A DNA stretch of 64,000 nucleotides from Ophiostoma sp. CBS 140.51 (GCA_029298735.1 JANSLP010000057.1:1-64000), one strand, 5' to 3'; counted from the stretch's first letter, positions 1 through 11,994 are shown. The notes: generated from the letters alone by a model not told the origin. Translations and numbers: made by a program.

Positions 1-217
1 TCCTGCGATACTTATAATATTCCTGTATAAAGACAACTGATCCCTCTCTTTCCTCATCCTGCCATTTCATCCATTCTTCACTCTCATTCACTTCCTCTTA
101 AAATATATATCCTCATGAACATAGCCACGTGAGAAAACCATAATAACTGACTTAGATGCAACCAACAATGCGAAAATGCGACCTATTTAATCTTCATATC
201 TCATCATCTACATGTAT

Positions 218-2394
218 CTACCACGTCTCTTCCCAGTAGACAATTCTGTTGGGGTCCTTCTCGTCAAACAAACGCTTCTCGGCCTCGTCTGTGTCCTTGC
301 AGAAACCACCCGAAAAAGCAGCATCCTTGAGCGCCTCACGGACCGACTTGGGCATGCGGCCGCTGTTGCCGCACAAGCAGATAATGGCGTTCTTCTGGAG
401 CAGCTCGCAAACCTTGTCGGCGTTTCGCCGGATCATGTGCTGCACATAATTCTTGCCCTCGTCGTAGGAGTACACGATCACTTCAGGCTCTTCAGGTGCT
501 GCAGGCTCAGTCGTGGTGCTTGTGCTGTTTGTGATCGCCACACCGTTGGTAACTGGCTTCTCGGCTGCCTCCTTCACCTCGGGCTTCATCTCAGGAAGGG
601 GCGTTGGTTGCACCTTTGGCTCTGGCTCGAGCTCCTTTGGGTCCCGCGAGAAGGCAGGGATGACGGCCAAGTCTTCCGTGGTCGCCCACTCCTCGTGAAA
701 GTGGTAGTCGGCGCTTTTGTTCCTGCAGCCGAAGAATAGGAGTGTCTCGGCGCGGGGTGAGGACTGACTTCTGTCATGGATCAAGCTGCGGACGGGTGCC
801 ACACCGGTACCCGTCGCGATGGCAATCAGCGGCCGCTCAGCCGCGACACTTCCGTTTGGTGGTGGTTGCTCGCGCTTCAAGTCAACGTGCAGAGGAGTGC
901 CTGCAGGGAGGTTCTTAAGATACCTCGAACACAGGCCTTCCCGTGGCTTGCGGATGATGGTCCGGTATTCGACCAGTGCGGCCAGAACGTCGAGTCGGTA
1001 GGTCACAGAGCCATCCCGTTGTCCTTCTGTAGTCTTTTCTACATCACCCTTCGCCTTGCTCTCCGTCTTGTTCCAGCTCTTCCCACCGTTGGCAATGCTG
1101 AACTCGCGACCGCGAATAATGGGGAAGATGTTGGGCACGGCCTCGTAGGGGATCTTGGAGGAGTAAAACTCGGCCAGCACCTCTAGGATGGTCCGTCGTG
1201 GTCGGGATGTAAAGTCATAGAACTCCTGGGACGAGTCCGGCTGCACGAGCTCAAACAGTTTCTCCTTCTGATCCTCGTGTGTTGTATAAAATGCAAGCTT
1301 GTGTAGGAAAGAACGCGAGGGAACGGCCATGAAGTCGATGTTGTGTGTGAGAAGGTCCCGAAGCGTGCTGTTGGCTGCAGGGTACAGCCCATTGGGTACC
1401 TTGGGCCCGGGAACAACCTCCTTGTCGGCGACAGACTGCCACTCCATAAGCTCAATGAGCTTCTGCACGTCAGATGGATAGTTCTTGGGATAGACAACGA
1501 CTCTGTCACCAGGGAGCGTCTCGTATGCTACTCCATTAACTGAAGGGAAGGTAACGTCAAGCTCAATGAGACGGACATCCTGCCAGTGGTCAGACGGCGT
1601 GACACGCTTGTTACTGACGACAGATGCATTGTAGCTGTTTGGGTGAGGAAGCAGAACGGGCGGTGGGAAGTCGACAGCCGTCTTATCCTCAATTGACTCC
1701 TCCACGATGGGCTTGCTCTTTGCCTCTGGTATACGCAAACTTAGAGTGTACCGCGGCGGAAGCGGTTCTTCCTCTGGGATCGGCTGAACCGATGGCGGTA
1801 AGGGGAAGGTGGTGGTCAGGAACTCCTTCAAGTCCTTTAGCCACGGCTGATAGATGCTGTCGATACTATTTGGGTGTTAGGACAAGAAGGCAGCCATATA
1901 TAAAATACTCGCAGATATCTTACCCATCATCGTGCCGTTCGTCGGCTTCTCCTCTTGCAAAAGTCTCCTTCGCTCCTAGACGGAGCAGACGACTGTGAAG
2001 CAACCGCGAAGCCCAATTGTACTTGTGGTATGAACTGTCGCCAAGACCAAAGGTTGTGAATTGAACCGTCTCCAGACAGTTCGGCGGCAACTTTGCTCGC
2101 CGAAGGTTCTTCCAGAACTTGCGCGAGCTGTTTGGGAAGTGACCCTGGCCTGTTGTTGCAATAACGAAGCAGACGAGGTCATAGTCTTGAAGAAGGTCGT
2201 TCTGAGTAATGTTAGACCCAGAACTAGTTGATTCTATATACATCGTGACTTACCAGCTTCACATTGTCCATGGCATCGAGATCTGTGTGGAACCGCAGAC
2301 GCTGGCACATCCGGTCAATCTCCTCGGCCTTGTCCTGAGCCGTGCCCGTCTCCGAGCCATAAAGAATTAGGATGCGTCTGTTCGAGAGAGACAT
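218..2394 (-). CDS. TAH18: NADPH-dependent diflavin oxidoreductase Tah18
   Basis: Tah18 passes electrons from NADPH through FAD and FMN to Dre2 in cytosolic Fe-S cluster assembly. Three exons: 2394-2254, 2201-1924 and 1865-218, giving 688 residues. The N-terminal flavodoxin domain starts MSLSNRRILILYGSETGTAQ (FMN phosphate loop) and continues after intron 1 with DYDLVCFVIATTGQGHFPNS. The rest carries the FAD and NADPH domains, including IAIATGTGVAPVRSLIHD and LLFFGCRNKSADYHFHEEW. It ends in the aromatic tail typical of the family (YWEETW). Both introns have GTAAG donors, and intron 1 has a CTAAC branch motif shortly before its acceptor. A low-complexity Pro/Glu/Thr-rich insert of about 55 residues sits between FFGCRNK...SRDPKELE and the following SYDEGKNYVQHMI; it makes the protein longer than I expect for the family. 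The start is the first ATG before the flavodoxin strand. Confidence 0.95.
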
Positions 2395-4912
2395 TGTGAG
2401 AGTGGCCTGCCGCTGGCTGCGCAGTCAAACTGGGCAGTTATCTTGATATCTCGATTATCTTGATTGTAAGCCGTCTCGGAATGGTGGGGCGCTCTGGCTG
2501 AACAGAGACGGAAGGGCCGCTGCGGCCGGGCTGTGCCTTCGTGAATGTATAGGCCGTTCGTCCAGAGAAATTTGAGCCCTGTGTCGTGTTCGTTGATCGA
2601 ATTGGTCGCTATCTTCGTAGACGAAAAGATGAGGTTTTGGAAGTGACGTTTTTACACGGTGAAAAATTGATGCCAGTTGGAGTGGTTTGTCACAAGCTAA
2701 GGCTGCATGTACCCCATGCTACAATTGTCTATGGCGGGGTACTTCTTTGTTAAGCTGTCCGATTTCGGCTTATTTTCTGGACAACTTTAACGGTGAATCA
2801 CAGAGAACGCGGGGCGATACAGTACTAAAGTGAACGAAAGAAATACTTCAGGTTGTGACTTCCTTTTTTCGCAGTTTTATATCAACGACAAGATTTGAGG
2901 AAAGTGCGATGGGCAAAAGGGCAGTTACGGCCGGGTGTTGATTCCTCAAATATGGAGCCGCCCGGTTTTAGAAAGAAAGTGCAAAGCACCAAAGCATAGA
3001 CAGTGCAGAATAAAAAAGTTGATGGTTGACATTATTCTGGGAAGGACCCATCATTGCCGAACATGCGAAGGAAGCTGCGACTGCATGCTTGCTTTTTGCA
3101 TGTTTTTGCATTCGGCTGCAGAAGATCGAGAAGGTGTGTCCGTTGACTCAACCGGGTAGCCTCGTCTTCGGATGCCGTGGAGGGCCTCTGGTTCGGGCTG
3201 CTTGTGCCTGCCGTAAGTTTTTTTGGGGTTGCGCCCAGTGCAAGTGGGGCCTAGCTGCACGCGATCAAGCAAGGCTGCGACGCGACTTTGGTGTTTGTGC
3301 CGTGTATTTTGTTTACTTACGGGTAAACTGCATTTTCTTTTTGCCCCTTGCTGTCGATTTGTTATTCTTGCTTCATCTGCAGATTTGCGCCCAGATGCGC
3401 CTTCCCTGCAGAGCTGCATGTTGGTTGGTGCCTTCCCGTTCGACAGAGTGAATCATATCTTGCATCATTTATTATTAGGAGGCAACAATGGCAAGAGCGA
3501 CCTGCTGGTGTTGTTTCCACAATGGGGTGTGACAAGGAGGCAGGCGCATATTGTGGAGGATATTGTTGGTGCCTCTTTCCTGTTTGCGGTCTAACACACC
3601 TTCCTCGGCTTGGCCAGTGGTTTTCTCTGGTGAAGCGCTGTGCTCTTTCCTCCATCGGAATTTGCTGCAAAGAGAAGGTGCGACCAACAATTCTTTGTAC
3701 GCCATTCACTTTTCCCCTATCTTTTACTAGGAGTGGAAAGAGCGACCTAACACGGTACTCAATGGTGCCCCGTTGAATAAGAAGCGAGATGCCCCGTTGC
3801 CACGTCACAGTGACTAGCAAAAGTGAAAAAGTCAGATCAGATGAAAGGAAAGTCAGTGCATCAATGCGGACCTTTAGCCCGAAATTTGGCCCTATCCCGT
3901 TAATGACCGTGGGGAAACCGGCGTGCGAAAAAACGACATTTAAAATGACTTCCAGAAGCAAGAAAAAAGTTCGAGAAGAAAAGAGCCAAGGACAACAGAG
4001 CGATGCACGTCGCAAAGTCCAGGAGCGAGCGACAACATGCGATTTGAGGGAACGACGATCGAGACCAAGAAGCAAGAGCGAACAGGGCGTGATGCGAGAA
4101 ATCGATGCATTTGGCCGTGACTCGAGCGGCCGACTCGGTTTGGCCTCGCTTCCCTCCCAGCGCTGTTGCCTCCACGGTGACTTGTAGGGAGCAATCGCGC
4201 GTTATTCACTGATGGACAGCTCATCATTGATTTTTGCCCCTGACAAGCACCTTCCTGGAGAGCTCCATTGTACCTTCCGTGCCAACATTGGTTGCGATGT
4301 ACTTTCACAGCAAGAACGACCCTTGTCATTACTTGCGCCACGCCTTCCCCCTTTCGCCCAAACTCCGTGCGTGCTTGGTGCAGAATTGAAAATTACGGCG
4401 CTGAAATTAGCAGCAACAAAGGATGACAATAGGGACAGATCATTAATTTAAATAGGTAAAATAAATAGGAAAATGGCAGACGAGGTGTGAGTTGCTCACC
4501 CAGTAGGAGCGCCCCAGCACCAAAATGCACACCCCAGCAAGGAAAGCACCCAGCAGCCTGCAGGTGCGACGCACGACTAGGCTGTAATTTTCGCCTTCTC
4601 CCCTTTATATTTTTTGCGTCGCCCTCCTTTTCGACTTTCCTCCCTTTTCCATCTCGACACCCAAGATCATCACCATCATCAAGCCAAACTGACACCACGT
4701 CAACTTCTCCTCCCTCCCCCCTTTCTTCCCTCTGTATTCTAGGGCACCAAGCTACCCTGCTCGCTCCCCTTCGTCTCCAGAGTCCAAACACGGAAAATCA
4801 AACTCAAGCCAACCTCAACTAAACGGCCTAAACTTCCTAACCCGTCGTCTTCGTTTTCCAACACAACTTTCAAGCCTCTCAGCCACCAACAATCACATTC
4901 AGCTCGCCCAAC
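2395..4912. other. Intergenic, divergent promoters
   Basis: Divergent spacer between TAH18 (-) and the RRM gene (+). Only chance-length ORFs without family features are present. The last 300 bases are pyrimidine-rich, with a TATA-like run near 4606, and look like the promoter and leader of the RRM gene. A TGACTCA heptamer lies at about 3143 but is far from either start. No RNA gene or mobile element is recognised. Confidence 0.6.
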
Positions 4913-6305
4913 ATGTCTGCCCCTGCTGATAACAAAGTCTCTGACGCTGCTGTTAACGACGTGACCGCCGCTCTGGCCAGTACCGCCATCTCTGGCAAGC
5001 CCGACGAAAAGGCCAACGAGGCCTACCTTGCCAGCGCTGCCGAGGGCCGCCGACTCTACATCGGCAACCTCGCCTACGCTACCACCGAAGGGGAGCTCAA
5101 GGAATTCTTCAAGGGATACCTTGTGTAAGTTGAACCTCCGTTGTGATGGATCTGGAACTGTGGCCGTGATCCGGTGTTTTCCAATTGATACCTGATGACG
5201 AGCTGAGCTCTTAGCTCGCCGGGTTCCTCGGGTCCACCATCCCAGAAGCTGTCCGTTTTACTAACGAATACTCTCTTTTCAGCGAGTCTGTCTCGATTCC
5301 CAAGAACCCTCGCACCGAGCGCCCGGTCGGCTACGCTTTCGTCGACCTCTCGACCCCGACCGAGGCTGACCGTGCCGTCACAGAGCTCTCCGGCAAGGAG
5401 ATCCTTGAGCGCAAGGTCTCTGTCCAGCTCGCCCGTAAGCCTGAGGCTGCTGGTGAGAAGGAGGCTACCAACGGCGAGGGTGAGGAGGGCACTCGCCGTC
5501 GCCAGTCCACTCGCGGCCGTGGCCGTGCCAACCGTGGCCGTGGTAACCGCGGCCGTGGTGGCGTGAACGTATGCACACCCCATCCACAGCAAATGTAACA
5601 CACTGCGAGCCATTTGCTAACATATATAGGAGGACGGTACTCCCGCTGAGGGTGAGGCTGCTTCCACTGAGGCTGCTGCCGATGCCGCTCCCAAGGATGT
5701 TACCAACAAGCCTGCCGCCACCGAGGAGACTGGCAAGAAGGCCCGCCAGCCCCGTGAGCCCCGCGAGCCTCGCGAGCCCCGCGAGCCTCGCGAGCCCCGC
5801 GAGCGCCGTGAGCGTGGCCCCCCAGCTGACGGTGTCCCGTCCAAGACCAAGGTCATGGTTGCCAACCTGCCGTATGACCTGAAGGAGGATGCTGTATGTT
5901 GACCCCTACCCGGCACAAAATTGTCACATTGACAAGTATACTCCGATAATCTGATTACTAACATTGACTCTCTTCCCCCCAACATAGCTCAAGGACCTGT
6001 TCGCTGCCTACGAGCCATCGAGCGCGAAAATCGCTCTTCGCCCTATCCCCCGTTTCATGATCAAGAAGCTGCAGGCTCGCGGCGAGGCACGCAAGGGACG
6101 TGGCTTCGGTTTCGTGACTCTTGCCTCTGAGGAGCTCCAGCAGAAGGCTGTTGCTGAGATGAACGGCAAGGAGATCGACGGCCGCGAAATCGCTGTCAAG
6201 GTCGCCATTGACAGCCCTGACAAGACCGACGAGGAGGCCAACGCCCCCGAGGGTGAGGCCAACGGCGAAAACGTTGAGGCCGAGACACCGGCTGCCACCG
6301 CTTAG
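4913..6305 (+). CDS. Two-RRM RNA-binding protein with RGG and PRE repeats
   Basis: Predicted RNA-binding protein of 359 residues in four exons: 4913-5124, 5283-5568, 5630-5893 and 5988-6305. RRM1 runs from RRLYIGNLAYATTEGELKEF (RNP2) to RPVGYAFVDLSTPTEADRAV (RNP1), split by intron 1. An RGG-type segment follows (TRGRGRANRGRGNRGRGG), ending exactly at intron 2. Then comes an acidic stretch and six exact PRE tripeptides (5750-5803). RRM2 runs from KVMVANLPYDLKEDA to GRGFGFVTLASEELQQKAV, split by intron 3. The order RRM-RGG-PRE-RRM suggests a nuclear or cytoplasmic mRNA-binding factor. I do not recognise a specific yeast orthologue, so no symbol is given. All introns have GTA donors and AG acceptors, and splicing keeps both RRM folds in frame. 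Confidence 0.9.
5750..5803 (+). repeat. 9-nt tandem repeat coding (PRE)6
   Basis: Six tandem copies of CCN CGN GAG encode Pro-Arg-Glu within exon 3 of the RRM protein. Codon third positions alternate (CCC/CCT, CGT/CGC), so the array is not perfectly identical at DNA level. It is followed by RRERRERG. Arrays of this kind can vary in copy number between strains. Confidence 0.85.
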
Positions 6306-7657
6306 GTGCTTTCGTCTTAGCACAACTCGACAAGCGTGACCAGAAGCGCTGCTTCAACTTTATTATGGTGGCCGGTGCCTAAAATTGTTATCTTGACGTT
6401 TTCACCTTTCTGTTGTTCTTGTCTCTGGGCCGGCACCATCCCAATGCGTTACTTTTCTGTCCATGTCGCACCACCGCTGTCTTGGCACGGTATTTTCTAC
6501 AACACAAATCCTTTTCTTCTTCTTTCCTTCGCTTGAACAATGTTTGTCTCAGTCTAAACGAGTGAACACGAACATGATCTTGTGGAGGAGAATAGGGGGG
6601 GATTTTTCTACAAAAAAGGGGGCGGGAAACTAAAATATACTCGAAGTGGTGGATTTTTCTATTTGGCGATGAGAACATTCCCCTGGCGTCTTTCTGAAAA
6701 TGGGTTTATATTTTTTTATATGTTCATGAATGGGAGACGTCTTCTAGGGGACTGGTCTTTGCACCACCAAAGAGAACACCCGTTGTCTTTTCTTCAGCAA
6801 GCTATCAGCTATCTTTTAATCTGATTTTTTAATCTCGCCGCTGGTCTTTCGGCAAGCTAAGTTGCTAAGTTGCTAAGTTCTGTCTCTGTGCATGCTCGTA
6901 AATGCTTTTGAGTGACTATACATCTCGTAGTAATCGTGTTATCATCAACATATCTGCTATATGTAGATTATCTGTATTGTTGTCGTCGAGGCAAGCTGGC
7001 AACTTTGATGTGTCTAGCGCTTGTGGGTCACGGCAGGCTCCCGTTATTTTTATGGCCAGGCCTGGGCCAGGCCCATTTAGTAGGGGGCGGTGACAGTCGA
7101 TAGAGTCGAGACAGCGCCAATAGTGCTGCCGGCAACATTGGCATAGCGTGCAGATGGAGAACTTGGGCCCCCATTGGCCGGAGCCCAGGACCCTATTGCC
7201 CTAACTAAATACAGAAGGAAATTGGGGTCCAGACTTGCTGGCGTCCTGTCGCCATGTCGCTCCCTGGCATCCTGCCGCAGTTGCGCGCCAACAACCCAAA
7301 TTCAATCTCAAAACACCAAAACCCACCACTCCCATCTTGTGACAAAGAACGTCGGTACCAACCCGTTTCCAAACAAGGCAGCACTCGTACCCCTGAAGCG
7401 ACGAAATCGAGCGATATCGACAAAGAGATATTCGATAGAACAGGACGAATTGAACACATCGATCACAGCCCCTTTGCAAATCCGAAGTGGCATCGAAAGC
7501 GGCTCCCCTCCTCCACCCCTCCTTTTTTTTTCTGTTCGACTTTAACTCTACTGTGTACGGCCATCGACGGACACACCGACGATCACGAGTGCGGCGATCT
7601 CGAATTTCGAGCGATATTTCATTCTTAGCGATACACATCACGACACAACCGGCAATC
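6306..7657. other. Intergenic, 3' UTR and promoter
   Basis: Tandem spacer between the RRM gene and GCS1. The first several hundred bases are T-rich and probably 3' UTR. The last 150 bases contain a C/T-rich run ending in T9 near 7530 and form the likely GCS1 promoter/leader. No gene is seen. Confidence 0.55.
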
Positions 7658-8909
7658 ATGGCTTCAAAAGCAATGTGGGAGGTCGACCCGGAGACGCGGT
7701 CCAAGGTGGGTTCAATCTCTACATCGAGATGATATCGGCCCAGCTCTTCTCTTCTAACGCTTGTGTGTCTTTCAGCTCCAAACGATCCAGAAAGAATCGA
7801 ACAACGACATCTGCTGTGATTGCGGCGCCCCGTCCCCGCAATGGGCCTCGCCCAAGTTCGGCATCTTTATCTGCCTCGTCTGCGCCGGTGTCCACCGCGG
7901 CCTCGGTGTCCACATCTCGTTTGTCCGCTCCATTTCCATGGACGCTTTCAAGGCTAGCGAGATTGAGCGCATGCGCCTGGGCGGCAACTCCACGTGGCGC
8001 GCCTTCTTCGAGAACCACTCGGACACGACGATGCGCGGCATGACGTGGGACGACGCCACGATTGCCGAGCGGTACGGCGGCGATGTGGGCGAGGAGTACA
8101 AGGAGCGGCTGAGCGCCAAGGTGGAAGGCCGGGAGTACATTCCAAGCGAGAAGAAGCCGAAGCCGGCGCCTGCTACGGCCACATCGTCCGCTTCTTCGAG
8201 AAATACGCCTCTCGGTGGTAGTCGCACCGCGAGCCCATTAGGCGGATCGGCATCTGGAGGCGCTGGCGCCGCTACCAGTGGCGGCAAGATCAAGGTCGAC
8301 GAAAAGTACTTTGCACGGCTCGGCGCCGAGAACGCGGCACGGCCTGACCACCTGCCGCCGAGTCAGGGCGGCAAGTACACTGGTTTTGGCAGCTCGCCGC
8401 CGCCGTCACAAAGTGGTGCTAATGGTGGCGCCCTGCCTGGGTTTGAGGACCTGCAGCGCGACCCTGTTGCTGCTTTGACGAAAGGTTTCGGCTGGTTTAC
8501 GAGCACAGTTACCAAGACGGCCAAGACGGTCAACAGTGACTACATCCAGCCGACGGCCAAGCAGATTGCCGAGTCGGACCTGGCCGCACAGGCGCGCGTT
8601 GTGAGCGGTAACGTGGCCCGGTCGGCGCAGCAGGGCGCGCGGACCGCACAGGAAGGCTTTAACCGGTTTGTGGAGGGCGGTGCAGCAGGTGGCAGCAGCA
8701 GTGGTGGCCAGTATCGCGCGGTCAACACGGGCATGGACGAAAGCAAGCGCGCGTTCTGGGACGACTTCTCGTCGATTGCCGACACGCCGGCAACCTCTGC
8801 ACCCGCGCGTAAGACGACAGTCGGCACAATGGCCATGGGCAAGGGCAGCAGCAGCAGCGGCCCGGCCGAGGCCACCTCAGGCAAGAAGGACGAGTGGGAG
8901 GACTGGTGA
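7658..8909 (+). CDS. GCS1: Arf GTPase-activating protein (Gcs1/ArfGAP1 type)
   Basis: Stimulates GTP hydrolysis by Arf GTPases at the Golgi and in COPI vesicle traffic. Two exons, 7658-7705 and 7776-8909, give 393 residues. The N-terminal ArfGAP domain has the zinc pattern CX2CX16CX2C (C29, C32, C49, C52), and the arginine finger R57 lies in VHRGLGVHISFVRSISMD. The C-terminal half is Gly/Ser/Ala-rich with lipid-packing-like stretches (KGFGWFTSTVTKTAKTVNSD) as in ArfGAP1/Gcs1, and the protein ends EDW. The upstream ATG at 7658 is chosen because its 16 codons splice in phase into the domain. The intron has a GTGGGT donor and a TTTCAG acceptor. Confidence 0.93.
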
Positions 8910-9424
8910 GCGAGTCTTTTCTCTTTTAAGATTTCCTATGTCTCGTATTCTTATTGCCAGAAACGTTTTGTAGCCTGTATATGTTTTGACTTTATTTACT
9001 ATTCACACTCTTCTGTCATCTTTGCATAATATTTGTGGGACGAGTTTCAACATAAAAAACGACAGTGAAAGGAGATCGTTGCCTTCGGCTTTGTTTCGTC
9101 ATTGTTAGCGAGTAACTTGCTTGGTACAGCTCTGGTAGAATAGCCGCATGTGAGCTATGCGGTCTTCTCACGTGACCCTCCGTAGTCGGCCGAGGTTAAG
9201 GTAACCGGTCCTAGCCGCGGTTTGGCTCGTCTGGCTCGCCCTCAGTGGGTTTTAGCGAAGGCCACCGCATCGAAATCCGCTGGGAATTTGGACCTCGAAG
9301 CTTACTCCTAAGGACTACGGCGATAATACGAACATCCCCTCTCGGCAACACCTCTCCTCGACATTTATCCCCATCGGCGAATTGACGACTCGAGTTCGCA
9401 AACACCACGAATACGATCACAACA
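8910..9424. other. Intergenic with E-box
   Basis: Spacer between GCS1 and the ETF beta gene. It carries CACGTG at 9169-9174 in the context TCACGTGAC, about 250 bases before the ETF start. This is a possible bHLH site. Nothing else is recognised. Confidence 0.5.
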
Positions 9425-10425
9425 ATGTCTGCCCTCCGGATTCTCGTCCCCGTGAAACGGGTCATTGACTATGCAGTATGTTTTGCCCCGCGCCAACTTT
9501 CGGCCTAGAAGCCGAGGACGCAGTTTGACGATATTCGACGACAACGAGCCAATTGGGCTACCCAACGAGGAAGACAATTGCTAACACAGTCTCTTCTCTC
9601 CCCACTAGGTCAAGCCCCGCGTCAACAAGGCCCAGACGGGCGTCGAGCGCGCCGGCGTCAAGCACAGCATGAACCCCTTTGACGAGCTGTCGGTCGAGGA
9701 GTCGGTGCGCATACGTGAGAAAAAGCGTGCCCCCGGTGGCGTCGAGGATATTTGCGTCTTCTCGGCCGGACCCGCCAAAGCCCAGGATGTCCTGCGCACC
9801 GCCATGGCCATGGGCGCCGACCGCGCCATCCACGTTGACACGGCTGGCAAGAACGCCGACGAGAACCTGGCCGAGCTGGAGCCCCTGACGGTGGCCAAGC
9901 TGCTGCAGAAGGTGGTCACCGAGGAGAAGAGCAACTTGGTTATCCTGGGCAAGCAGAGCATCGACGACGACGCGCACCAGACGGGTCAGATGCTGGCGGG
10001 TCTGCTGGGCTGGCCGCAGGCGACGCAGGCGTCCGAGGTGACGTTTGCCAAGGACGGCGATGCGGTGCAGGTGGTGCGTGAGGTGGACGGCGGTGTTGAG
10101 ACACTCAAGGCCAAGCTGCCGCTGATCATTACGACGGATCTGCGTCTCAACGAGCCGCGGTACGCGACACTGCCCAACATTATGAAGGCCAAGAAGAAGC
10201 CGCTGGCCAAGAAGACGCTGGCTGACTACGGTCTGGAGGCGGACGCCGCCAAGAAGCGGGTGAACACGCTCAAGGTGACCGGTACGTACAGCTTGCTCTA
10301 TTCGATTTCTACCTTCCATGTGCTCCTGCTAACTTCCTTCAGAGCCCCCACCGCGCAAGGGCGGCGGAAAGGTCGAGGACGTCGACGGCCTCATCTCGAA
10401 GCTCAAGGAGCTGGGTGCATTATAA
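9425..10425 (+). CDS. CIR1: Electron transfer flavoprotein subunit beta
   Basis: Beta subunit of the mitochondrial electron transfer flavoprotein. It accepts electrons from acyl-CoA and other dehydrogenases and hands them to ETF-ubiquinone oxidoreductase. Three exons (9425-9475, 9609-10281, 10343-10425) give 268 residues, close to the family norm. Exon 1 codes MSALRILVPVKRVIDYA and exon 2 continues VKPRVNKAQTGVERAGVKHS, the conserved ETF-beta start. The segment LGKQSIDDDAHQTGQMLAGL is the family nucleotide-binding signature, and LPLIITTDLRLNEPRYATLP is also typical. The protein ends LISKLKELGAL. As in other beta subunits, no long cleavable presequence is evident. Confidence 0.95.
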
Positions 10426-11620
10426 AGAGTCTGACCTCAACTCTCGACTACCGACGATACATAAAAATACAAGACACGACATGGACATGGATAGACACAC
10501 GATGACGACAGGGATGCGGAGGGAATGAGGGCAGAAAATTTAACATCATGGATAATCAAAAGGCACATAAATAAATGCGACGCAAATTCAAAATCAAAGA
10601 ATAAATGACCATGCTCGTGCACAATTCATCATTGCAGTTGCTTGCAAACGGAAGTGGCGTTCACCTTGACCGAGAACACATGGGATTGAAGTCTGTACGA
10701 CATCAAAACGTGGTTTGTGTCCACCATGATGGCAACAAGTTGAGATGGAATAACGCCCCTCAATATGGGGACTCTATGGGCTCTATGGACACTGCTCTGC
10801 CTCGGCCTAGCTCCTGAGCCCTTCTGACTGACCTCCGGTCAGTCGCTCCTTCCTCTCGGGCTCTGGTCCGGCCGCTAGCGTCAGTAGAATCGGTTATATG
10901 CAACCTTTTGTTCCTGTGCACGTAACGAGGCGAGCACGTGCACGAATTGCGGTGCCTGTCAATTGCCCCAACCGCCCCAACAGCCTGGCTACAGGGCCAC
11001 AACGCCGGAGTCGGCGGGTGGGAGGGGCCAAACCAGTCAATTGGAAAAAAGCTTCGACCCCTCTATTTTCTTTGCCCCTACGTAAAAAGGGCGCGCCCCT
11101 CTCGTCACCGCGTCCTGCTGGAGACAGCCCATAGGCTCTCAGGCCCATATCTCGTTGATTGATAGCGCACCCAATTGCTATCTAGCAGACCCTGGCTCGG
11201 GAAAGTGCCGCACCTACCCAACCAATAAGGCCGAGAAATGCGAGGAAAGAGCCAGAGACGCTGAGAGGGAAAAATAGGTAAAGAGCACTAAAAAAATAAA
11301 TTCATAAAAAAATTTGTGACTGCAGAAAGGAAAAGAGTCACTCGCATCCCAAAGAGAAAAATTCCCCATTGCCTCTTGCCAAAAGCCATATTTTCCCCTC
11401 GCTAGTTCCTATTATTATTCCCTCGCCCGCTATTGCTGCACCGCTCTGATTTCTCTCTTCTTTTCTTCTTTTTTTTCTTCCTTTTGCCTTCCTATCCACA
11501 CCACCACCACAGAACACCAGCTGCAGAAAAAATATCTTCAGATCCCATGCTCCCTCCAAACCCCAACTTTTAACTCTTCTTTTGTCTCTTTCTGAGACGT
11601 CTTTCGGACAATCTGCCCTT
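10426..11620. other. Intergenic, CPA1 promoter
   Basis: Spacer between the ETF beta gene and the attenuator uORF. Near 11335 AGAGTCA is one mismatch from the TGASTCA Gcn4/CPC1 site. A GCACGTGC hexamer context lies near 10935. Pyrimidine-rich DNA from about 11400 to 11600 probably marks the CPA1 promoter and transcript start. No gene is seen. Confidence 0.5.
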
Positions 11621-11994
11621 ATGAACGGGCGCCCGTCAATCTTCACCTGCCAGGTAAGCCGCCCTTTTTGAGGACAACCCCTCTGACTCCCAGACCTACA
11701 TCGCGACATGCATCTTGCTTGGCACACATCGCGACCTCGAATTGAGGTGTCATTATCGCGTGGGGGGGTTCAATTGGCTTGTTTTGAGCGTCTGCTAACC
11801 CGTTGGCTCTTCAGGACTATCTCTCAGGTTCGTGATACCTCTCCTCGATTTTGGCCACTTTTTGGGCTTCAACCCCCGATCTATCAACGCCGCGATAAGA
11901 GCACACGACTGCTCGACGAACATCTCTCTGCCTCATTGTGCCATTGCTAACTGATGCCGCTTCAGATCATCTGTGGAGGGCCCTTTTAGACTAG
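11621..11994 (+). CDS. Arginine attenuator peptide uORF (spliced)
   Basis: Upstream ORF encoding the 24-residue arginine attenuator peptide that stalls ribosomes when arginine is abundant and so represses the downstream small subunit of carbamoyl-phosphate synthase. I read it as three exons: 11621-11653 (11 codons, ending FTCQ), 11815-11827 (13 nt) and 11966-11994. Spliced, it reads MNGRPSIFTCQ followed by DYLSDHLWRALLD and TAG. This matches the conserved fungal peptide, including the essential Asp at position 12. Both introns have GT donors (GTAAGC, GTTCGT) and TTCAG acceptors with CTAAC/CTAACT branch motifs. The start codon has a poor context (C at -3), as expected for leaky scanning. The 165 nt between its stop and the CPA1 start contain no other ATG. 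Confidence 0.93.

Noticed and set aside
3140..3146. TGACTCA near 3143
   Set aside because: About 1.8 kb from the RRM start and 0.75 kb from TAH18, neither an amino-acid gene; probably chance.
3490..3760. Repeated word AAGAGCGACCT (near 3496 and 3740, also near 41650)
   Set aside because: Only three short copies with different surroundings; no larger repeat or element border found.
3362..4075. 237-codon minus-strand ORF before the RRM gene
   Set aside because: Composition looks like translated non-coding DNA; no recognisable motif.
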